DNA from: Candidatus Poribacteria bacterium
GTDB taxonomy: Bacteria; Poribacteria; WGA-4E; WGA-3G
Assembly: GCA_022828145.1 (NCBI GenBank)
Contig: JAJEJA010000087.1
Location: 1-64,000 of the forward strand
Length of the DNA: 64,000 nt
Direction of reading: 5' to 3'
Below are positions 18,490-26,842 of the stretch, piece by piece. How positions within the stretch are numbered: position 1 is the first letter of the stretch; the number at the start of each line of letters is the position of its first letter. Below the pieces are notes generated by a model. The model worked only from the letters and a program-made list of their open reading frames with translations. It was not told where the DNA came from and did no database searches. Both the position numbers and the translations under genes were made by a program.

Positions 18490-18987
18490 ATGCGATCTAA
18501 CATAATTTCATTGAGTGGCGTACAGGGGGCAGGAAAGTCAACAGTAGCAGAACATCTAAAGACGCATATACCCGACTCTATTATCTATGATGGTAAACGT
18601 GAATTTAAAATATATTTAGAAAATCAAGAGGAAACAGGGACTGTTATCATTGTTGAATATGCATCTGTCATACTCTTTCCTGATGGATACTTAGATCCGA
18701 GAAATACAAAAAGGTTCTCAAAATGTGATCTCATTGACGTTCAGTACTTTCAAAAAGGTAAACATTTTTTTCTGGACGTACTGTCCGAGATGACGCAGTA
18801 TGAAAGACTGTTAAAACGAAACAACGGAATAGATAGTGGATACGTACAACTCATGGGGAAGGAGTACGTTTCCAGATCCCAATATCTAAGAATGTTGGCA
18901 AACAAAGGGTATTTTACTAAGGTCATAAGTGTTGACGAAAAATCAGTTGACACAATTACGCAAGAAATAATGGATGTAATAACCTAA
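18490..18987 (+). CDS. P-loop NTPase / small kinase-like protein
   Basis: 165 residues from the ATG at 18490, which has GGAGG eight bases upstream. A longer frame from 18448 would overlap the preceding gene. The N-terminus ISLSGVQGAGKSTVAEHL is a Walker A motif (GxxGxGKST) as in nucleotide kinases and AAA_33-type ATPases. Further features: IIVEYASVILFPDGYLD (possible Walker B region) and YERLLKRNNG. The usual lid and nucleoside-binding motifs of named kinases were not recognised. It follows the sigma-WD40 gene by 26 bp and is probably co-transcribed. Substrate unknown. Confidence 0.6.
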   Translation: MRSNIISLSGVQGAGKSTVAEHLKTHIPDSIIYDGKREFKIYLENQEETGTVIIVEYASVILFPDGYLDPRNTKRFSKCDLIDVQYFQKGKHFFLDVLSEMTQYERLLKRNNGIDSGYVQLMGKEYVSRSQYLRMLANKGYFTKVISVDEKSVDTITQEIMDVIT

Positions 18988-19006
18988 TACACACAACGTA
19001 GCCATA

Positions 19007-19555
19007 TTAGAAATTTTCAGGGAATACGATAGAAACAAGGTCATTTTTGACAGATTCTCTGAAATGTGCCAGCAGTTCTTCTTCAGTCTGGGTAGGATAT
19101 ACATAAGACAATCGCAAGTATTCAACGATTAACGGGTCGAATGTCCTGATATATTCAAAGTAAAACTGCCCAAGTGTATTTTCAGATAACCTTTTTGCGA
19201 AAGCATCTTGTAATCTACCGTATCCATCCGTAACTGTGGCATCATCGGTCTTTTCGGATCGAAATATGTCAACCAATTCTATCCAGAAAGCTTTCCTAAA
19301 ATTGAGTTCTTCTATTAGGATGTTCTCGGAGTCGATGAATATTGCCGTATAATTTCCGGCTGTATCTGCTTTTTGTTGGGATTCTGTTCTCCGCTGATTG
19401 ACTCTCGCCATGTCAGCGGTTGCCTTTTCTAAATTTGTCGGTGTCTCTGGTGGTGGAATAATATCTTTAATAGGTTGTGACATGCCTTGGTCACAACCCA
19501 TAAATAGTATGACTGTAAAAAGACTTACAACATACAACTTCGCAATTAACCGCAT
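19007..19555 (-). CDS. Putative lipoprotein of unknown function
   Basis: 182 residues. A short signal sequence ends in a lipobox (LFMGC, cysteine at about residue 21), so it is probably lipid-anchored. The mature part is mostly helical with charged residues (MARVNQRRTESQQKADT, ELNFRKAFWIELVDIF, EELLAHFRESVKNDLV). No family recognised. A good SD (GAGGAG) precedes the start. It converges with the P-loop gene ending at 18987, with no clear terminator between them. Confidence 0.6.
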   Translation of the reverse strand: MRLIAKLYVVSLFTVILFMGCDQGMSQPIKDIIPPPETPTNLEKATADMARVNQRRTESQQKADTAGNYTAIFIDSENILIEELNFRKAFWIELVDIFRSEKTDDATVTDGYGRLQDAFAKRLSENTLGQFYFEYIRTFDPLIVEYLRLSYVYPTQTEEELLAHFRESVKNDLVSIVFPENF

Positions 19556-19597
19556 TCTGTCTCCTCGTTGAAAATTGAAATAAAACTAAATGGACAG

Positions 19598-21484
19598 TTA
19601 GAACACCCAAACTGCCATCTGTCCTGCTTCCCGATTGCACCATGCATAATAAGGAATTGCAGTAACATCTGTCTGTTTCACATTCGGTTCTGAAAGATAT
19701 AGGTTATTATCCCAATCGGTGGGATCATATACTGTACCTGTGCCGCGAATTACCGTGATGCCACCAAGAAGTGTACTGTCAAATACCGCTTCCATATAAC
19801 CGCTCTTAGCAAGCGATAACGTCTCGAAAGCACTATCCGGATTGTCAATATCCTCAAAGCAGTAAACAAGTGGACCGCGCCGTAATGCTGACCTCCCAAG
19901 ATTCTCTCTGACATAAGGGTGTGCGTAAACCCGTTCTACTGGCATGTCTAAGTTCAATTCCACACTATCGTCTGTCTTCCACGTTCTATCAATTGAAAGA
20001 TAACCGTTAGCACCGACAGTTGCACGTTGTGTTTCACCATTGATGCTCAGATCAAATTTGCCACACCAATCAGGAATCCGTAAATTCAGATTAAACTTTA
20101 TCGGTTTCTCAGGTTGAATAGTTATCTTTACATCTCCGGACCACGGATAATCTGTTTCTTGTGTTATTTTCACGGGGACATCCGCTACTGTTGCATCAGC
20201 AGTACCTCCGACATATAAGTTCACCCACAGGTCTGCTTCAGATTGTGCATAGATGTACTGTCCGAGGGAACCGATCAGTCGTGCGATGTTCGGAGGACAG
20301 CATGCACATCCAAACCACGCATGACGGTGTCTTCCACCACGACTTGCTAACGGATTCTGATAGAAGAAATCTGTGCCTTCAAGCGAAATACCTGATAATG
20401 CCCCGTTGTATAGAGCTGTTTCCAACACATCAACATATCGTGATTCACCCTTCAGCAGGAACATCCGATGTGCCCAAAATATCAATCCGACTGATGCACA
20501 CGTTTCGGCGTAAGCGGAGAAATTAGGTAATTCATAGTCTTGTGTGAAACCTTCATTGTGCCCTGATGGTCCTACGCCACCAGTGACATAAAGTCGCTTT
20601 TCCACATTTTGCCATAAGGCATCTAGTGCAGTTGCAATACCGTGGTTTCCAGTTTCAGCTGCGATGTCTGCAGCACCGGCATAGAGATACATGGCACGCA
20701 CTGCATGTCCCACACATTCAGTCTGTTCATGCATCGGTAGATGATCTTGAGAATAAATCCCTTCATATTTATCATCTCGGGTGTAGTGGTGTTTATATGC
20801 ACCGAGCCCACCCGGGATGTCAGGGTTTTCCAGTTCCTTTTCAAAAACAGAAGGTCTTTGTCCGCGTGTTGTAACAAAATAATCTGCAAGCGACATATAA
20901 CGTTTTTCACCTGTTGCACGTGCCAATTTGACTAAAGCGAGTTCAATGCCTTGATGCCCAGGAAGTCCCGCGCGCTTACCGTGTCCAAACGTTTTGTCAA
21001 TGAGATCAGCAAAACGACATGCCACATCAAGTAGTTTCTGTTGTCCAGTAGCTTGATAGTGAGCGGCACCTGCTTCAAAGAGATGTCCTGCACAATACAA
21101 CTCGTGCATCATACCCAAATTCTGCCATCTCTTTTCGGGTTCAACTAACGTGAAATAGGAGTTCAGATAACCATCCGGTTGTTGACTTTTAGCAATTGTA
21201 TCTATCACTTCATCTAATTCGGATTCCCATTTTGGATTTGGATGTGTCTGCAATGTATAGGACGCAGCTTCCACCAATTTATGCACATCCGAATCGTTGA
21301 AGAAGATACCTTCAAAATTGCCGGACTCTAAACCGGCGGCTTTTGCAAAGTTACTGATCCTGCCTGTTATTCGGCACTGTTCAAGTTCGTGTGGGATCGT
21401 TTTCTCCGAATTTGTTGCCTGTCGGGGTGACCAGAAACGATCTTTTATCGTTACATCATTAAATGGTATTGCTTTCAAACTCAT
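19598..21484 (-). CDS. Glycoside hydrolase family 127 (beta-L-arabinofuranosidase-type, DUF1680)
   Basis: 628 residues from the ATG at 21484, which overlaps the stop codon of the upstream oxidoreductase gene as ATGA; a longer frame starts at 21517. GH127 enzymes use a zinc-held cysteine as nucleophile. The metal/nucleophile residues are visible: E327 and C329 (YAETCAS), C395 and C396 (GCACCPPN). Other family marks are VTIKDRFWSPRQ, NDSDVHKLVEAASY and QQPDGYLNSYF. No signal peptide, so it acts in the cytoplasm on imported oligosaccharides. Translational coupling with a Gfo/Idh/MocA enzyme suggests one sugar-degradation operon. The exact sugar is not certain, because GH127 members also accept other furanosides. 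Confidence 0.9.
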   Translation of the reverse strand: MSLKAIPFNDVTIKDRFWSPRQATNSEKTIPHELEQCRITGRISNFAKAAGLESGNFEGIFFNDSDVHKLVEAASYTLQTHPNPKWESELDEVIDTIAKSQQPDGYLNSYFTLVEPEKRWQNLGMMHELYCAGHLFEAGAAHYQATGQQKLLDVACRFADLIDKTFGHGKRAGLPGHQGIELALVKLARATGEKRYMSLADYFVTTRGQRPSVFEKELENPDIPGGLGAYKHHYTRDDKYEGIYSQDHLPMHEQTECVGHAVRAMYLYAGAADIAAETGNHGIATALDALWQNVEKRLYVTGGVGPSGHNEGFTQDYELPNFSAYAETCASVGLIFWAHRMFLLKGESRYVDVLETALYNGALSGISLEGTDFFYQNPLASRGGRHRHAWFGCACCPPNIARLIGSLGQYIYAQSEADLWVNLYVGGTADATVADVPVKITQETDYPWSGDVKITIQPEKPIKFNLNLRIPDWCGKFDLSINGETQRATVGANGYLSIDRTWKTDDSVELNLDMPVERVYAHPYVRENLGRSALRRGPLVYCFEDIDNPDSAFETLSLAKSGYMEAVFDSTLLGGITVIRGTGTVYDPTDWDNNLYLSEPNVKQTDVTAIPYYAWCNREAGQMAVWVF

Positions 21485-22497
21485 ATTCTTACAGCGACCT
21501 CCCTTTTTTCTTTCCATGAGGTAACGATAGCTTCTGTAATCCGTAGTGCTTGTAAGCCGTCTCTACCTGTAGGTACTGGTGTGCGGTCATTCAGTAAATC
21601 ATCAACCAATGCAGCCATACGTAGTGCAAAAGTGCCATCAAAAGCGAGTTGTTCCATACGGAAAATAGATGGCCGGTATTCTTCAACGACCTGATTGTCG
21701 CGCTTCATCAACGTTGCTTTACTGAGGACATTATCAACGACGATTTCGCCTGCGGATCCACATATTTCTAATCGTTCAATTGGGTGTATAAAATCGCTAT
21801 CCCAACTTGCTAATAGTGTTGCTACGATCTCGGTTTCATATCGGAGTGAAATTGCCATACTTGTGTAGCATGCGTCTTCACCTTCCCGTGCTTCGTGTTT
21901 TCTCGGTTTTGCCATTTCTGCACATACAGCGACGACTTCACCTCCGAACCACCGTAAGAGGTCGAGTGCGTGCGTCTGTAGTTCGTAGAGTAGATAGTAC
22001 TCGCCTTTCCAAGTAGACGCTGGACCGCCTTGAGACAATTTCATATCTAGATAATATATCTGTCCTATACTTTCGGCATCAAACCATTTTCTTGCTTGTA
22101 CGTAACCTGGTGCGAATCGTCTATTATAGTCTATGGCAAGATGAACCCCTTTTTCGTTAGCTTTTGCTACCATTTGTTCAGCTTCATCTATATCTAACGA
22201 CAAAGGTTTTTCAGATATTACATGTTTACCAGCATCAAGACATTCCATTACAGGTTCAAAGTGCAAGTGATCAGCAGTTACAACATCGACGAGATCACAT
22301 TCTTCATTCGTTAACATCTCATGTATTGAGGGGTACCATCTTTCTAAACCGAGTTCTCTTGCGCGTGCTTCGGCTTTGGCGGTATCAATATCACATACTG
22401 CCACGAGTTCTGCGCCTTGATGTTGTAGGTATCCCTTCTGATGTAATAACCCGATGCCACCACAACCTACTGCTGCGACTTTTAGCTTTCCTGCCAT
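21481..22497 (-). CDS. Gfo/Idh/MocA-family oxidoreductase
   Basis: 338 residues from the ATG at 22497, preceded by AAGGAGG at eight bases; the frame opens 37 codons earlier, but that part looks non-coding. A Rossmann dinucleotide site lies at the N-terminus (VAAVGCGGIGLLHQKGYLQH). The family signature is HVISEKPLSLDIDEAEQMV, with the catalytic lysine in EKP. A C-terminal alpha/beta domain carries IDYNRRFAPGYVQARKW. These enzymes oxidise or reduce sugars and inositols with NAD(P). It overlaps GH127 by 4 bp (ATGA), so the two are translated together. Substrate unknown. Confidence 0.9.
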   Translation of the reverse strand: MAGKLKVAAVGCGGIGLLHQKGYLQHQGAELVAVCDIDTAKAEARARELGLERWYPSIHEMLTNEECDLVDVVTADHLHFEPVMECLDAGKHVISEKPLSLDIDEAEQMVAKANEKGVHLAIDYNRRFAPGYVQARKWFDAESIGQIYYLDMKLSQGGPASTWKGEYYLLYELQTHALDLLRWFGGEVVAVCAEMAKPRKHEAREGEDACYTSMAISLRYETEIVATLLASWDSDFIHPIERLEICGSAGEIVVDNVLSKATLMKRDNQVVEEYRPSIFRMEQLAFDGTFALRMAALVDDLLNDRTPVPTGRDGLQALRITEAIVTSWKEKREVAVRI

Positions 22498-22741
22498 GTT
22501 CGTGTCCTCCTTGTGAGATATAAGAAGATTGGACAATTGCGTTAATTGAGTGACAGAAAACAGGAAAAAGGTCAACTCTTTAGCATGACAGATCTTATGA
22601 GTTGTCACCTCTCCACTAAATTTTTATATTATCAGATATATTGAGACATTGCAAGCATTTTATTTTTTATAGGTTCGTACTTTGAACACCTTGACTAAGA
22701 AGATGCCTTTATAATTACCACCCTGCATTCCCTTTTTTTGT
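22498..22741. other. Upstream region of the oxidoreductase gene
   Basis: Gene-free. It contains the Shine-Dalgarno of the oxidoreductase and AT-rich DNA. No clear repeat or promoter was recognised here. The small-RNA promoter starts at 22742. Confidence 0.5.
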
Positions 22742-22770
22742 TTGACAAAAGTGAGTTCGGCTGGTATAAT
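22742..22770 (+). promoter_or_regulatory. Consensus sigma-70 promoter of a small RNA
   Basis: Exact TTGACA (22742-22747), 17-bp spacer and exact TATAAT (22765-22770). It points into a 150-bp intergenic stretch that ends against the convergent ABC transporter gene, with no credible plus-strand protein gene downstream. Confidence 0.8.
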
Positions 22771-22776
22771 TTACAT

Positions 22777-22866
22777 AAGCCTTAAGTGCAACAGAAATAT
22801 ATCATTAAATTCACGATTTTTTTGTTTAGCAATAAGGTTTTGGAGAGGAGCCCTGCCTCTCTTTTT
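22777..22866 (+). ncRNA. Putative small RNA of about 90 nt
   Basis: Delimited by a perfect promoter (22742-22770) and a strong intrinsic terminator (22843-22866). The predicted transcript begins close to AAGCCTTA, which can pair with TAAGGTTT (about 22831-22840) with one G-U pair, closing an AT-rich loop of about 50 nt just before the terminator hairpin. A GTG-started frame here lacks an SD and runs through the terminator, so a protein is unlikely. It does not look like SRP RNA, 6S RNA or tmRNA. Function unknown; a regulatory sRNA is the simplest guess. Confidence 0.6.
22843..22866 (+). terminator. Intrinsic terminator of the small RNA
   Basis: GAGAGG (22843-22848), 7-nt loop, CCTCTC (22856-22861), then TTTTT. 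The T-tract is only on the plus strand, so this does not serve the convergent ABC transporter gene. Confidence 0.8.
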
Positions 22867-22921
22867 CATTTCCAACTATTATTTAGAAGGCATTGCGTAA
22901 GTCCTGAGAGTTACAGAATCA

Positions 22922-24727
22922 CTAACTACTCTTCGCTTGTCCCTTATATTGCAGTTGGTATAGACGATAATAGATACCTCCCTTTTGTAGCAATTCATTA
23001 TGATTACCGGTCTCGCGTATCTCGCCACGGTGCATCACAATAATCCTGTCTGCATTTTGGATTGTAGAGAGTCTGTGTGCAATAACGACGGATGTGCGAT
23101 CTTGCATCAGACGACTTAACGCATCTTCAATCAATAGTTCCGTTTCGGTGTCGACGCTTGATGTGGCTTCATCAAGAACCAAGATGCTGGGATCGGATGC
23201 TAATGCACGTGCAAATGCGACTAACTGTTTCTGTCCTACGGATAACCCTGCTCCATCTTCTTTGATCTCAGTTCTATAGATATCAGGCATTTTCTGGACG
23301 AAACGGTCTAAATGTACATCTTTGGATGCATTTACTATCTGTTCATCTGTTATTGAGGGGTTTCCTAAACTGATATTACGTTCAATTGTATCGGAGAATA
23401 GAAATATGTTCTGTTGTACGATACTGATTGCCCTCCGTAGTTCTTCCAAATTCATCTTTTGGATGTCTACACCGTCAATCAGGATTTGTCCTTTGTTAAT
23501 TTCATAGAATCGGCACAGCAGATTGATGATAGTGGTTTTACCTGCTCCTGTATGTCCAACAAGTGCGACCTTTTCACCCGGTTTAACCCTGAACGATACA
23601 TCTTTTAAGATATAATCTTCGTCATTGTATGCAAACCAGACGTTTTTGAACTCTATCTCACCCTTGAGTGTATCAATTCCACGTTTGTCGGTTGTTGAGA
23701 CAATACTGGGTTCTGTGTCCAGCAACTGAAAGATCCGCTCTGATGATGCCATTGCATTTTGGAAGATTGTGTATTTCTCGCTGAGTTCTCTGATGGGCCA
23801 AAAGAATCTTTCTGCATATTGGATGAACGCCACTAATGTGCCAAATGATAACGCGCCCTGAACAATCTGTCCGCCTCCATACCAGATGATAACAGCTGTC
23901 GCAAGTGATGCTGTGACTTCAATTAGTGGATGGAAGATAGAAAAGTAAAAGATACTGCGAAGGTTTGCTGCCAAGTATCTCCTGTTCCGTTCGTTAAAAC
24001 GGAGATGGCTACGCCGTTCTTGTGCGAACAGTTTCATCGTTGTCATACCGACAATGTTCTCTTGCAAGAATGCGTTGATGCGTGCATACTGTTTGCGTTG
24101 TTCACGAAAAGCGCGTCGTGAGTAGATCTGATAGATGAGTGTTGCCCCGAAAATTATCGGTATAACAGTAAACGAAACACATGCAAGTTTCCAGTTGTAA
24201 AGAAGCATCGCCACCATGATCCCCAGTATACTCAACAGATTCCCGAAGGATGTAATGACTCCCGATGTAAAGAGTTCATTGAGCACCTGTACATCACCCA
24301 TCACCCGCGTCATTAGGCGTCCGACTGGGTTCTTGTCGAAATACTGCACATCCAAACGTTGTAGATGTGAGAATAGAGTCTGTCGGAGGTCACGCATCAC
24401 ATGTTGTCCGACCATTAACTGGCGGTATTCCTCAAAATAGGCGAAGACAAACTCACCTACCAAACTCAAGACAAACAAGCCTGCAAAGAAACTTAGACCG
24501 TCTAAGTCACCCGGGATAATATGTCGATCAATAGCCATCTGAATGATAATGGGACCGGCTAAACGGGATAGTGTTGTGCCTACCATAAAGATGGCGATGA
24601 CGAGTAATTGAAATTTGTACGGTTTGAGGTATTGAAGCAGTCGCTTCATCAAGACTCGGTCATATACCTTTCCGAGTTCCTGTTCCTCGTCGCTATATTC
24701 ATGGAGTTCTCTACCCATTCCAAACAT
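22922..24727 (-). CDS. ABC exporter subunit B (canonical Walker B, altered signature)
   Basis: 601 residues, a half-transporter with an N-terminal six-TM type-I exporter domain and a C-terminal ATPase. Walker A LVGHTGAGKTT, Walker B ILVLDEATSSVDT with the catalytic glutamate, H-loop VVIAHRLSTI. The signature is GLSVGQKQ, where the usual LSGGQ glycine is replaced by valine. It follows the partner subunit by 14 bp on the same strand. In the heterodimer the altered signature would complete the partner's ATP site, which also has an atypical Walker B, giving one degenerate and one normal site. Substrates of this class include drugs, lipids and peptides; none can be assigned here. Confidence 0.9.
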   Translation of the reverse strand: MFGMGRELHEYSDEEQELGKVYDRVLMKRLLQYLKPYKFQLLVIAIFMVGTTLSRLAGPIIIQMAIDRHIIPGDLDGLSFFAGLFVLSLVGEFVFAYFEEYRQLMVGQHVMRDLRQTLFSHLQRLDVQYFDKNPVGRLMTRVMGDVQVLNELFTSGVITSFGNLLSILGIMVAMLLYNWKLACVSFTVIPIIFGATLIYQIYSRRAFREQRKQYARINAFLQENIVGMTTMKLFAQERRSHLRFNERNRRYLAANLRSIFYFSIFHPLIEVTASLATAVIIWYGGGQIVQGALSFGTLVAFIQYAERFFWPIRELSEKYTIFQNAMASSERIFQLLDTEPSIVSTTDKRGIDTLKGEIEFKNVWFAYNDEDYILKDVSFRVKPGEKVALVGHTGAGKTTIINLLCRFYEINKGQILIDGVDIQKMNLEELRRAISIVQQNIFLFSDTIERNISLGNPSITDEQIVNASKDVHLDRFVQKMPDIYRTEIKEDGAGLSVGQKQLVAFARALASDPSILVLDEATSSVDTETELLIEDALSRLMQDRTSVVIAHRLSTIQNADRIIVMHRGEIRETGNHNELLQKGGIYYRLYQLQYKGQAKSS

Positions 24728-24741
24728 TTTGATATTTCCTT

Positions 24742-26448
24742 CTATAATTCATCAAGTTCATCCTGTAAGAGTTGTGTTTCATAGATTCCAGCGTATATTC
24801 CGTTTTTTTTCAGCAACTGGTCGTGTGTGCCTGATTCGACGATGCTTCCATCATTTAGGACGACGATGTTATCTGCTGCCTTTACTGTTGATATCCTGTG
24901 TGAGATGAGGATAGTTGTTCGATCCTTCATTATCTCGTCCAGTCGGTTGAGTATTGTGTCTTCTGTCTGTGTATCAACATTCGCAAAGGCATCATCAAGT
25001 ATAAGGATTTTGGGTTTAATTAGGATGGCTCTTGCGAGTGCGCTGCGTTGACGTTGTCCGCCTGAGATCGTAATGCCGCGTTCACCGAGAAAAGTTTGTA
25101 AACCGTCAGGGAATTCTTCAATCTGTGATAGCAGATCGGATGTGTGTGCAGCATCTCTGATCTCTTCGTCATCTGGTGTCTCAACACCGTAAGCGATGTT
25201 ATTCCGTAGATAGTCCGAGAACAGAAATGGTTCCTGTTCTACAAAACCTATATTAGACCGAAGCACGTTTAAGGGTATATCCTGTATATCTACGCCGTCA
25301 ATAAAGATAGTGCCTCGTTCTGATTGTCGGATACGCGGGATGAGATTAACAAGAGTGGATTTTCCTGAACCTGTTCCGCCAACGATCGCGAGCGTTGTTC
25401 CCTGTTCAATCTTCAAATTGACGTTCTTTAACACGGGAGGACCGCCGTTGTAAGCAAAGTTAAGGTTGCGGAATTCTATCGCTCCTTTAATGTTTTTTAT
25501 ATTCCATTTGACATTTTCACCATCAATTATCTCAGGTTCTTCAGTGAGGATCGCATTCATACGATCCATTGATGCAGCACCCCGTTCGAATGTGTTGACA
25601 ATAAACCCCAGCATTATCATTGGACGGACCAACATTAATAGATATGCGTTGAAAGCGATAAATTCACCGAATGTTATTTCCTGTTGAATGACGAGTAGTC
25701 CTCCCATCCAGAGAAGGACTACTCTACCAATTCCAGGGAGAAATCGGAACAGTGGAAAGAAAAAGGTCATCAAGCGGATCTGTTTATGATTACTGTTGAC
25801 AAATTCTTGATTGAGTTTCCTAAAATGTTCTACTTCATTTGTTTCAAGAGTGTAGGCTTTAACGACCCGCACACCGGATAAGTTCTCTTGAACCTTTGTA
25901 TTCATTGTTGAGAAGGCTTCCTGAATTCCTTCATAGTGCGTATGCAGCCGTTTCCCGAGTAATCGGATGATTATCGCGAGTATCGGATATGGCAACAGAG
26001 CAACCAGAGTCAGTGTAACATCAATCTGTAGCATAATGACAAGTGCCAAACCGAAGAACACGATTGCATCGGCAGTATACATGATTGCGCTGCTGAGTAC
26101 CATCCGAATAGCGTTGAGGTCACTGGTTGCTCTTGTCATCAAGTCGCCAGTACGGACATTGTCATAATAAGATGCTGATAGTTTTTGAAGATGGAGGAAA
26201 AAGTCGGCGCGAAGATGAAACTCAATCTTTCGTGCAACACCTTGAATGGTACGTCTCTGGAAAAAACGGATAATACCACCCACAAGAGCAACACCGAGAA
26301 TAAGCGTGGCAAAAAATAGAATCCTACCACTTGATAATGTGATACTTGTGTCTCTAAAACTGCGTTCTAACGCATCAAATACTGCCTGCAAGATTTTAGG
26401 ACTAATCAGCAGAAGTCCATTCGTTATCAGAACAAGAATGAAGCTCAA
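24742..26448 (-). CDS. ABC exporter subunit A (Walker B Asp variant)
   Basis: 568 residues from a TTG at 26448. The reading frame continues upstream to an ATT at 26505 that has GGAGG nine bases before it. That would add 19 residues ending RSLFGLKKYVKRYKYTIT, a typical exporter N-terminus, so the true start may be the rare codon ATT. Features: six-TM domain, Walker A VGGTGSGKST, canonical signature ISGGQRQR, H-loop LISHRISTV. Walker B reads ILILDDAFANVDT, with aspartate in place of the catalytic glutamate. That change is known from the degenerate site of heterodimeric exporters such as TM287/288. It is first in a two-gene operon. Confidence 0.9.
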   Translation of the reverse strand: MSFILVLITNGLLLISPKILQAVFDALERSFRDTSITLSSGRILFFATLILGVALVGGIIRFFQRRTIQGVARKIEFHLRADFFLHLQKLSASYYDNVRTGDLMTRATSDLNAIRMVLSSAIMYTADAIVFFGLALVIMLQIDVTLTLVALLPYPILAIIIRLLGKRLHTHYEGIQEAFSTMNTKVQENLSGVRVVKAYTLETNEVEHFRKLNQEFVNSNHKQIRLMTFFFPLFRFLPGIGRVVLLWMGGLLVIQQEITFGEFIAFNAYLLMLVRPMIMLGFIVNTFERGAASMDRMNAILTEEPEIIDGENVKWNIKNIKGAIEFRNLNFAYNGGPPVLKNVNLKIEQGTTLAIVGGTGSGKSTLVNLIPRIRQSERGTIFIDGVDIQDIPLNVLRSNIGFVEQEPFLFSDYLRNNIAYGVETPDDEEIRDAAHTSDLLSQIEEFPDGLQTFLGERGITISGGQRQRSALARAILIKPKILILDDAFANVDTQTEDTILNRLDEIMKDRTTILISHRISTVKAADNIVVLNDGSIVESGTHDQLLKKNGIYAGIYETQLLQDELDEL

Positions 26449-26532
26449 TGTGATGGTGTATTTGTAACGTTTGACGTATTTTTTGAGACCGAATAGACTG
26501 CGAATGGTAGGTTTCCTCCAGAAAATAGTCTG

Positions 26533-26569
26533 ACCTATTCTGTGTCAAGCAGCTGTGCGTAGAATAGGT
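26533..26569. promoter_or_regulatory. Operator-like dyad upstream of the ABC exporter operon
   Basis: Perfect 9-bp inverted repeat ACCTATTCT / AGAATAGGT separated by 19 bp, starting 13 bp upstream of the GGAGG of the exporter operon. A TTGACA on the minus strand lies inside the loop, so a repressor bound here could cover a promoter. No regulator gene is adjacent. Confidence 0.5.
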
Positions 26570-26612
26570 ATTATATTTTGACGTGAAAGTGTGCATGTTG
26601 TTTATATTCATT

Positions 26613-26738
26613 CAGGACTTACGCATTTTTTCTTAAAGTCCCCTTGATAAGGGGGGTTAAAAAGGCTAAAAACAGTGAAATATTGCACCATTTAACCCCC
26701 CTAACCCCCCTTATCAAGGGGGGAATGCGTAAGTCCTG
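26613..26738. mobile_element. MITE-like inverted-repeat element (126 bp)
   Basis: Terminal inverted repeats CAGGACTTACGCATT (26613-26627) and its exact complement (26724-26738) enclose a second inverted pair containing CCCCTTGATAAGGGGGG and CCCCCCTTATCAAGGGG. No coding capacity. Partial ends occur alone at about 22889 (GCGTAAGTCCTGA) and about 56768 (GCGTAAGGTCTGA). The structure fits a non-autonomous transposon; a target-site duplication is not obvious. It occupies much of the 26449-26842 gap. Confidence 0.7.
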
Positions 26739-26842
26739 TTCATTATTAAAAGATGCATCCATAAATGTGTATAAGTGATTCTATTAGAGGCTGTATGCAG
26801 CGAAAAATTGATTAGGAATACATAACAGATAAAGGAGTCTAT

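Noticed and set aside
22786-23043. Plus-strand frame of 85 codons starting at a GTG
   Set aside because: No SD, crosses a strong terminator, and mostly antisense to the ABC transporter gene; better explained as part of a small RNA and shadow sequence.
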